Shown here piece after piece: positions 1 to 5,376 of a stretch of 6,577 nt of DNA. Numbering within the stretch: the first letter of the stretch is position 1; the number at the start of each line of letters is the position of its first letter. Source of the stretch: Candidatus Nitrosopumilus sp. (GTDB lineage Archaea > Thermoproteota > Nitrososphaeria > Nitrososphaerales > Nitrosopumilaceae). The stretch lies in contig JAEMQG010000193.1 in NCBI GenBank assembly GCA_022758935.1, positions 1-6,577 on the forward strand. The letters are read 5' to 3'. Both the position numbers and the translations under genes were made by a program. Under the pieces are notes generated by a model that had not been told where the DNA came from, did not search any database, and was given only the letters and a program-made list of their open reading frames with translations.

Positions 1-1
1 G

Positions 2-148
2 ATTGCTCATTTTTCACATATTGGTTTTTCAACACAAAGATTTACCTTCAAATCCGTCTTAAAAAGAATTAGACGAGATTTAATCACGTATCAGTCAAGC
101 TTTTTTGGGTATTTTTATGCGGTTGCAGGAAAAATACACACTTTTTAG
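2..148 (+). CDS. Possible 3' end of an unidentified gene entering from the left edge
   Basis: One plus-strand frame stays open from the window edge for 48 codons and ends at TAG (146-148), while the other two plus-strand frames close by about position 72. The 48 visible residues are rich in aromatic and basic residues (VLKRIRRDLITY, then FFGYFYAVAGK near the end). I do not recognise the family. If real, it is convergent with serA and the two stop codons overlap by a few bases (145-148), a compact tail-to-tail arrangement. Evidence is only the open frame in AT-rich DNA and coding-like codons; no start is visible. It could be a chance open frame over a serA terminator region, since T-rich stretches lie at 101-117. 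Confidence 0.4.
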   Translation: MAHFSHIGFSTQRFTFKSVLKRIRRDLITYQSSFFGYFYAVAGKIHTF

Positions 149-1077
149 ATTACCCCTCGAAGTATCTGGACAATTTTTTCTCCAATTATGTTGGCTGCCA
201 AAGATTGAGCCTCCTTTGTTTGGGCACCAATGTGGGGAGTGAGAATTACATTATCCAACTCTGCTAATTTATTACCTATTGCAGGTTCTTTCTCAAAAAC
301 ATCAAGAGCTGCTCCTCCAAGTAAGCCATTTTTTAGTGCATCATAGAGTGCATCCTCATCAACGACTCCACCTCGTGAAGTGTTGATAATTTTTGCAGTC
401 TTTTTCATTGTGGATATTTTTTGAGCATTAATCAGATGGTATGTAGAATCCAACAAGGGCACATGAATTGAAATATAATCAGAGCTTTGCAGCAAAGTGT
501 CCAAATCAGCTTTCATCAATCCAACTTCTTTGGCAAATTCCTCATCAATTGGAATTACATCATAACCAATAATGTTCATGTTGAGTGCTCTTGCAAGTCG
601 TCCCAATCTTTTTCCTATATTTCCCAATCCAATGATTCCAAGGTATTTTCCTCGAAGTTCCGTTCCTTTCAATTCATTTTTTAGCCATTGTCCGTTTCTA
701 ATTGATCTGTCGCCTCTTGCAGTTTGTCTAGCTAAAGATAGCATTAGTCCTAAAACCAATTCAGCCACTGCGTTCATTGCCCCCTCTACTGCATTAATTA
801 CGCGAATGTTTCTTGCTTTAGCAGCATCTTGATCAACATTGTCAAGACCGACTCCAACTCGCGCGATAATTTTGCACTTGTCTGCTTTATCAATCATCTC
901 TTTTGTAATGGTGGTCCTGCTTCTAACAATTACAATATTAAAGTTGGAAATTCTCTCTTTAATTTGCTCAGGAGTAATTTTTGGCTCGTATGAAACGCTC
1001 AGACCGTTATCTTGTAATATTTTATTTAAAATGGGATCTACTTCATCACATATCAAAACAGAATCATCAAATCCCAT
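145..1077 (-). CDS. serA: D-3-phosphoglycerate dehydrogenase, short form without ACT domain
   Basis: NAD-dependent D-2-hydroxyacid dehydrogenase of 310 residues. It probably oxidises 3-phosphoglycerate to 3-phosphohydroxypyruvate, the first step of serine synthesis, in the cytoplasm. The N-terminal substrate-binding part has VRSRTTI (51-57) and VGVGLDNVD (74-82). The Rossmann domain has GLGNIG at 150-155 and the acidic D173 after the second strand, expected for NAD. The catalytic triad of the family is present: R235 in NTSRGG, E264 in FEKEP and H282 in TPHIG. The protein ends right after the returning substrate-domain helix, so the C-terminal ACT/regulatory domain of longer SerA proteins is absent and serine feedback is unlikely in that form. 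The ATG lies 27 nt after a TATA box, which fits a leaderless mRNA. A glyoxylate/hydroxypyruvate reductase is the main alternative, but the motifs fit SerA best. Confidence 0.9.
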   Translation of the reverse strand: MGFDDSVLICDEVDPILNKILQDNGLSVSYEPKITPEQIKERISNFNIVIVRSRTTITKEMIDKADKCKIIARVGVGLDNVDQDAAKARNIRVINAVEGAMNAVAELVLGLMLSLARQTARGDRSIRNGQWLKNELKGTELRGKYLGIIGLGNIGKRLGRLARALNMNIIGYDVIPIDEEFAKEVGLMKADLDTLLQSSDYISIHVPLLDSTYHLINAQKISTMKKTAKIINTSRGGVVDEDALYDALKNGLLGGAALDVFEKEPAIGNKLAELDNVILTPHIGAQTKEAQSLAANIIGEKIVQILRGVI

Positions 1078-1100
1078 ATTATCAAGAAAAAATCTATGGA

Positions 1101-1108
1101 ATATAATT
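1101..1108 (-). promoter_or_regulatory. Probable TATA box of serA
   Basis: On the minus strand this reads AATTATAT. Its centre is about 27 nt upstream of the A of the serA ATG, the usual archaeal distance from TATA box to transcription start. That places initiation at or next to the start codon, so the transcript would be leaderless. No Shine-Dalgarno-like motif lies in front of the ATG, which agrees. It also argues that serA is transcribed independently of the nirK gene upstream on the same strand. Confidence 0.55.
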
Positions 1109-1120
1109 CATTAAAATTAG

Positions 1121-1151
1121 AAAAATAGAAAAAGTAGGGTATTACTACCTA
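1121..1151 (-). terminator. Hairpin plus T-runs at the end of nirK
   Basis: Reading the minus strand from the nirK stop codon, TAGGTA and TACCCTA pair around a GTAA (GNRA-type) tetraloop, giving six base pairs with one bulged C. Two T5 runs (1133-1129 and 1125-1121) follow. The stem includes the TAG stop itself. Archaeal termination needs mainly the T-runs; the hairpin is a supporting feature. It lies between nirK and the serA promoter. Confidence 0.5.
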
Positions 1152-2558
1152 AATTTTTGGTAGTTTTGGTACAACTTCCCATAAAGGAATTGCGCCGTTG
1201 GCTATTTTCTCAGAAGCGACTTCATCAGTGTACAGACCATGAACATTTAGTGCCGGATGTGCAATACTGTTCATTCCCATTGGTGGGACAGCATTACTTG
1301 GGTTGCCTAATGCATATGCATATGATGGCACTGGTGCTGGAATAACTCCCGCAGCGACCAATCTTGGATTCAATCCAAATGGATCACCTGCTACAAATAC
1401 TGTAGCTGCGCCAGTGTAAATTGCTGCATAGTCATGATTAACTGCTGCATATGCACCTGGTTCATCAAATACCAAATCTACAATCATTCCTTGTGAGCCA
1501 CCAACCAACCATGTTTCGGTTGCGCCGGATTGTACTCTGTTACCTTGAGTAACTCTATCCAAGATTTCTCCAACTATATGGAAAAATACTGGTTCGTTAC
1601 CTTGGTTTTCAACAAAGAGTCGTACATGTTGATTATTTTCAACATATAGAAGTTGTGATTGGTATTGCTTTAGTTCAAGTCCGTTCCATGGTTGTGCAAC
1701 AAAAATATTCTTGGTTGCATCGCCTTTAACGAGCAAGTTGTGAACCATGTTTGGTACATAACCGAATTGCATTCCGTTAACAACTGTTGCAGTGTTGTGA
1801 TGTTGGAACATTGCTCCTGCATCATAATTGCCTTCAGGTGTAAGGTACAATTGGTTGTATTGGAGTTGGAACTCTAATGCATCTGCATCGTAGAATTGTC
1901 TGTCTAGAGATACTTTGCCGTTACTAACTGCTGTTTACTCTACCATTAGTTTGTTGTATCCATTGAGTGGGTCAACAATTGCAATTCCGTACATGCCGGA
2001 AAGTACGTGTTGATCCATACCAATGAGTTTTACACCAGAACAATGGTATTTGAAAATACCAGCTGATTGAGCAATGTAGCAGTAAGTCTTTGATTCACCA
2101 GGATTGATGGATTCAAAGTTTCCTGCACCCATTTGTGATGCATGCATGTCGTTACCGTGACCAGTAACTTCGTCCGCTGGAAGTGTTAGTGTCATTTTGA
2201 CGACATCACCTTGCGTAACTCTTAGTGTTGGTCCTGGGACTTGTCCACTAAAGGTCATTGCATTGTAAGTCTTGCCTCCCATGATTGGAAGTGTAACACT
2301 TTGACCAGTGACATTAAACTCTACGACTTTTCGTCCAGAGTCTGACAATGCACCACAATCGGTATCTGCGAATGCTTCAGGCATTACAAGCTGTAAACCG
2401 CCCATTTGGTGGATTTGTTCAATTGCATTGACATCCATTTTTGAGACATCAAGTGATTGTCCACGAATTTGGGTTTGTGTGTATGTGCTTCCGAATAGCG
2501 TTGCTCCCAATACAGCTACTGCTGCAATGGTAAAGAGCATACTAATTCGCTTATTCAT
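1149..2558 (-). pseudogene. nirK: NirK-type multicopper oxidase (copper nitrite reductase family), interrupted by one in-frame TAA
   Basis: Two open stretches (2558-1935 and 1934-1149) lie in the same frame and read as one 469-codon two-cupredoxin protein with a single TAA at codon 208. Residues 1-24 form a signal peptide (MNKR, then a hydrophobic stretch), so the product is exported. Domain 1 (about 65-205) carries the type 1 copper ligands H134, C173, H184 and M189, the type 2 ligands H139 and H172, and the catalytic-type D137. Domain 2 (about 215-400) carries H327 in FFHIVGE, the likely catalytic histidine, and H375 in NHD, the third type 2 ligand. Such enzymes reduce nitrite to NO; in ammonia-oxidising archaea a role in ammonia oxidation has been proposed. 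Codons past the TAA continue the family pattern (QFYDADALEFQLQYNQLYL), so the break is a point change, not a frameshift or deletion. Either a sequencing error, a strain-specific nonsense mutation or readthrough could explain it. Base composition is visibly richer in GC than in the neighbouring genes. Confidence 0.88.
1935..1937 (-). other. Premature TAA at codon 208 of nirK
   Basis: The minus strand reads ATG GTA GAG TAA ACA GCA GTT here. The frame is open for 207 codons before and 261 after. AAA, CAA or GAA would each be one base away. The stop lies in the linker between cupredoxin domains 1 and 2. If it is real and not read through, translation would release a single-domain cupredoxin with a complete type 1 copper site but only two of the three type 2 ligands. 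Confidence 0.9.
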
Positions 2559-2561
2559 TAG

Positions 2562-2566
2562 TCACC
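2562..2566 (-). promoter_or_regulatory. Shine-Dalgarno-like GGTGA in front of nirK
   Basis: The minus strand reads GGTGA, then three bases, then ATG. GGTGA matches the anti-Shine-Dalgarno end of 16S rRNA, but the spacer is unusually short. It supports the chosen ATG, which is also the only start that leaves a normal signal peptide. Confidence 0.45.
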
Positions 2567-2581
2567 GTGATTAACGAATCC

Positions 2582-2588
2582 TATATAA
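2582..2588 (-). promoter_or_regulatory. Probable TATA box of nirK
   Basis: The minus strand reads TTATATA, preceded by a purine-containing GGAATTA that could hold the TFB-binding element. The centre is 27 nt from the nirK ATG, so transcription would begin at about the ATG. That would leave the GGTGA motif outside the mRNA unless initiation occurs a few bases earlier. Confidence 0.55.
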
Positions 2589-2654
2589 TAATTCCCATTA
2601 TTGGCATATTTGAGTTTACAAAAATATCTGAAAAAGAATGAATAGTGGGAAATT

Positions 2655-2659
2655 AGGAG
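2655..2659 (+). promoter_or_regulatory. Ribosome binding site AGGAG that decides the TTG start
   Basis: AGGAG ends 10 bases before TTG (2670). An in-frame TAG at 2643-2645 rules out any more distant start, and no ATG or GTG lies in frame between them. The predicted N-terminus (MEFRLDEDSLG) aligns with the usual beginning of class II fumarases and aspartases, so TTG is very likely the true start. Confidence 0.7.
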
Positions 2660-2669
2660 TAAGATCAAC

Positions 2670-4031
2670 TTGGAATTTAGATTAGATGAAGATTCACTTG
2701 GTAAAGTTAAGATTCCATCAGAGGCATATTATGGAGCATTCACTGGAAGGGCAATTCATCAGTATCATGTGACAGGTACCAAGTCACATACAAATTTGAT
2801 AAAGTCATTTGTCATGATTAAACGATCTGCAGCAATAGCAAATATGAAGACGGGTGCAATTGACGCAAAACGTGGAAACGCAATAGTTGCAGCATGTGAT
2901 AAAATATTGTCTGGAAAACACATGGATCAATTTGTAGTTGATATGATAAACTCTGGTGCAGGAACTGCATTTAATATGAATTCAAATGAAGTAATTGCAA
3001 ATGTGGCGCTAGAGATATTACACAAAAAGAAAGGAGAGTACCAACATCTTCATCCAAATGATCATGTAAACATGTCACAGTCAAGTAACGACACATATCC
3101 GACGGCAATGCATGTTGCAATTCTTATGAATCTCAAAGAAGTAATTCCGGCAATTGGTATACTAGTAAAATCCTTAACACAAAAAGCAAAACAATTTTCA
3201 TCTTATAAAAAAATTGGAAGAACTCATTTAATGGATGCACTTCCAGTGACGCTGGGAAGTGAATTTGCAGCTTATGCCACATCCATCATAAAAGCACGAA
3301 ATGCAATAATTTTAGCTCAGAAGGAATTACAAAATGTTTCATTAGGAGGAACTGCAGTTGGTTCGGGAGCAAATACGCCCAAAGGATATAGAAAAATTGC
3401 AATAATTGAACTTGCAAAGATTTCAAAAATTTCACTCAAACCAGAAACAAATATGCAGTATTCATTGCAAAGTAAATTTCCAGTAGCAAACGTATCCGGT
3501 GCATTACGTAACCTGGCACTTGAAATTGGCAAACTTGCAAATGACATTAGATTAATGGCATCCGGTCCAATCGCGGGACTAGCAGAACTTGGGATACCAG
3601 CGGTTCATGCGGGGTCATCCATCATGCCAGGTAAAGTAAATCCGTCATTGGCGGAATGTATGAACATGATATGTTTTAACATTATAGGAAATGATACCGC
3701 AGTATCCTATGCAGCTCAAAGTGGACAATTTGAGTTAAATGTAATGTTGCCAGGTATGTTAAAGTGTGTTCTAGAGTCTACAGATATGCTGAAAAATTTT
3801 GTTCCAATATTTTCTGCAAATCTAATAGATGGATTGACTGCAAATAAAGAAACACTTCGAAAAAACATTGAAAATAGTCCAGTTATTGTAACTTTGCTTA
3901 CGCCAAAAATAGGATATATTAAATCTGCAGAATTGTTCAAAGAATCCCTAAAGACTGGAAAAACTATTCGAGAGTTGGTCGTATCAAAAAATTTGATGAG
4001 TAATAAAGAAATCGATACGTTGTTTGGATAA
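2670..4031 (+). CDS. fumC: Class II fumarase / aspartase-family lyase, probably fumarate hydratase
   Basis: A cytoplasmic all-helical lyase of 453 residues, normal length for class II fumarase (fumarate + water to malate) and aspartase. The superfamily signature GSSIMPGKVNP is at 315-325. Fumarase-like motifs are DHVNMSQSSND (131-141) followed by PTAMH, GRTHLMDA (183-190, with the His that assists catalysis at 186), GGTAVGSG (226-233) and FELN (354-357). The FumC C-terminal domain is present (IGYIKSA, then GKTIRELV). Some positions lean toward aspartase: SGAGT (95-99) and AGSSIMP without the NEPGSS context. In an ammonia-oxidising archaeon a fumarase would serve succinate-to-malate conversion linked to the 3-hydroxypropionate/4-hydroxybutyrate CO2-fixation cycle. 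The family is near certain; fumarase over aspartase is perhaps two to one. It is followed 3 nt later by mtaB and probably co-transcribed with it. Confidence 0.9.
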   Translation: MEFRLDEDSLGKVKIPSEAYYGAFTGRAIHQYHVTGTKSHTNLIKSFVMIKRSAAIANMKTGAIDAKRGNAIVAACDKILSGKHMDQFVVDMINSGAGTAFNMNSNEVIANVALEILHKKKGEYQHLHPNDHVNMSQSSNDTYPTAMHVAILMNLKEVIPAIGILVKSLTQKAKQFSSYKKIGRTHLMDALPVTLGSEFAAYATSIIKARNAIILAQKELQNVSLGGTAVGSGANTPKGYRKIAIIELAKISKISLKPETNMQYSLQSKFPVANVSGALRNLALEIGKLANDIRLMASGPIAGLAELGIPAVHAGSSIMPGKVNPSLAECMNMICFNIIGNDTAVSYAAQSGQFELNVMLPGMLKCVLESTDMLKNFVPIFSANLIDGLTANKETLRKNIENSPVIVTLLTPKIGYIKSAELFKESLKTGKTIRELVVSKNLMSNKEIDTLFG

Positions 4032-4034
4032 ATC

Positions 4035-5303
4035 ATGGCAAAGATTTTCGTAGAAGCTTATGGGTGTTCTGCTAGTTTTGCAGATTCGGAGATGATCTCA
4101 GGATTAATTTTAAACGGAGGACACACCATTGTTGATAATGCTTCAAAATCAGATTTGAATATTGTTGTCACATGTTCTGTCAAAGACTCAACTGCAAACA
4201 AAATGATGCACAGAATAAGATCATTAAAGTCAAAACCTCTTGTTGTTGCAGGTTGTCTTCCAAAAGCTGAGAGAAACACTGTAGAAAGAATCACAGAGAA
4301 GGCAAGTTTGCTTGGACCTAATTCATTAGGAAAGACATTACAGGTAATAGAGTCAACGCTGAAAGGAACAAGATTTGTTGCACTTGAAGATTCCGATCTT
4401 TCAAAAGTAGGATTGCCAAAAGTAAGATTGAACCCAGTAATAGGAATTGTAGAGATATCTAGCGGATGCATGAGTGAATGCACATTTTGTCAGACTAAAT
4501 TATCAAAAGGAGACCTTACAAGTTATAGAATGGGAGACATTGTACGACAAGTTGAAACTGAAATCAGTGAAGGATGTAAAGAGATTTGGCTAACATCTAC
4601 AGATAACGGGTGCTATGGTTTTGATATAAATACAGATTTACCATCTTTAGTGAAGGCCGTATCAGAGATTCGACATGATTTCATGATACGTGTGGGTATG
4701 ATGAATCCCATGTACATGCCTAGGATTAAAGATGCATTGATAAAATCTTTTGATAGTGAAAAAGTCTATAAATTTCTGCACATACCAGTCCAAAGCGGCA
4801 GTAACAGAGTATTACATGATATGAAAAGAGGCCACACAGTAGAAACTTTTAGAGATATTGTTGGTAAAGTCAAAAAACGATTTTCGAATTTTACAATTTC
4901 AACAGATGTCATCGTAGGTTTTCCGTCAGAGACAAAGGAAGACTTTGAAAAAACAGTGGATCTGATAAGCGAAACACATCCAGACATTGTGAATCTTTCA
5001 AAATATAGTGCTAGACCAGGCACAGAAGCTGCAAGATGGAATCAAATTGATGCAGTAGAGGTAAAAAAGAGAAGTAAAATCGTCTTCGATTTGATAAATA
5101 AAATATCATTGGAAAATAATCAAAAATGGATCGGATGGAAAGGCAAGGTATTGTTTGATGAGGAAACAAACGAGGGCATTAAAGGAAGAAACTATGCATA
5201 CAAGTCGGTATTTGTAAGAGAGAATGTCAAAATTGGTCAAACTCACATTGTGGAAATTGTTGATGCATCTATACACAGCATTATTGGAAAGATCGCAAGC
5301 TAA
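4035..5303 (+). CDS. mtaB: tRNA t6A37 methylthiotransferase, archaeal/eukaryotic MtaB (CDKAL1) type
   Basis: A radical SAM methylthiotransferase of 422 residues that is expected to convert t6A to ms2t6A at position 37 of tRNAs reading ANN codons. The N-terminal UPF0004 domain has its three cluster cysteines at C11 (YGCSAS), C47 (VTCSVK) and C74 (AGCLPKAE). The radical SAM core has C145, C149 and C152 in CMSECTFC. Family motifs follow: PVQSGSNRVL with MKRGHT (251-268), DVIVGFPSET (291-300) and YSARPGTEAA (324-333). Residues from about 362 to the end form the TRAM RNA-binding domain. All six cluster cysteines are present, so it should be active. The ATG is 3 nt after the fumarase stop with no strong ribosome site of its own (only GGAT inside the preceding codons), which suggests coupled translation. 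RimO and MiaB are less likely because of the YGCSASFADSE and TDNGCYG patterns. Confidence 0.9.
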   Translation: MAKIFVEAYGCSASFADSEMISGLILNGGHTIVDNASKSDLNIVVTCSVKDSTANKMMHRIRSLKSKPLVVAGCLPKAERNTVERITEKASLLGPNSLGKTLQVIESTLKGTRFVALEDSDLSKVGLPKVRLNPVIGIVEISSGCMSECTFCQTKLSKGDLTSYRMGDIVRQVETEISEGCKEIWLTSTDNGCYGFDINTDLPSLVKAVSEIRHDFMIRVGMMNPMYMPRIKDALIKSFDSEKVYKFLHIPVQSGSNRVLHDMKRGHTVETFRDIVGKVKKRFSNFTISTDVIVGFPSETKEDFEKTVDLISETHPDIVNLSKYSARPGTEAARWNQIDAVEVKKRSKIVFDLINKISLENNQKWIGWKGKVLFDEETNEGIKGRNYAYKSVFVRENVKIGQTHIVEIVDASIHSIIGKIAS

Positions 5304-5310
5304 ATTTTTT
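5301..5310 (+). terminator. T-run at the end of mtaB
   Basis: TAA is followed directly by ATTTTTT. A T-rich stretch just after the stop is a typical archaeal intrinsic termination signal. No strong stem precedes it. It lies between the fumarase-mtaB pair and the separate promoter of the FtsZ-like gene. Confidence 0.4.
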
Positions 5311-5346
5311 AGATCGAAGATTTGATTAAAATAACGTAAGAAGGTT

Positions 5347-5353
5347 TTTTATA
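5347..5353 (+). promoter_or_regulatory. Probable TATA box of the FtsZ-like gene
   Basis: TTTTATA, preceded by the purine run AAGAAGG that could serve as the TFB recognition element. The centre is 27 nt from the ATG at 5377, so the mRNA would start at about the ATG and be leaderless. No Shine-Dalgarno motif precedes that ATG, which agrees. Confidence 0.6.
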
Positions 5354-5376
5354 CAAATCATAGAATATGACTTGAA

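Larger units (their letters stand above)
2559..2669. promoter_or_regulatory. Divergent promoter region between nirK and the fumarase gene
   Basis: These 111 bases separate two genes that point away from each other. The nirK side has a clear TATA box. On the plus side the best candidate is the A/T-rich run TTTACAAAAATA at about 2615-2626. That would place a start near 2648 and give a short leader that includes the AGGAG ribosome site; this box is weak. Both promoters share this DNA, so regulators could affect both. No convincing operator repeat was seen. Confidence 0.5.

Noticed and set aside
487..1114. Plus-strand open frames opposite serA (487-684, 572-832, 839-1114)
   Set aside because: They are antisense to a well-supported gene with complete catalytic motifs, overlap each other, and show no recognisable domain.
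1315..1327. Palindromic GCATATGCATATG inside nirK as an operator
   Set aside because: It falls in the codons for a Tyr-Ala-Tyr-Ala stretch far from the promoter, so coding content explains it.
1149..1850. Second nirK part as an independent gene starting with TTG at 1850
   Set aside because: The frame continues without a stop from 1850 back to 1934, and those residues are family sequence. The TTG is simply an internal leucine codon and no ribosome site precedes it.
1921..1940. Frameshift as the cause of the nirK split
   Set aside because: The two parts are in exactly the same frame (the distance from the TAA to the TTG is 87 bases) and all intervening codons make sense, so only a base substitution is needed.
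4058..5023. Minus-strand open frames opposite mtaB (4058-4483, 4766-5023)
   Set aside because: Shadows of the MtaB coding frame, with no ribosome site or family signature.
5304..5376. Possible small RNA between mtaB and the FtsZ-like gene
   Set aside because: Only a T-run and a TATA box are visible in 73 bases, and no stable fold or GC-rich segment stands out.
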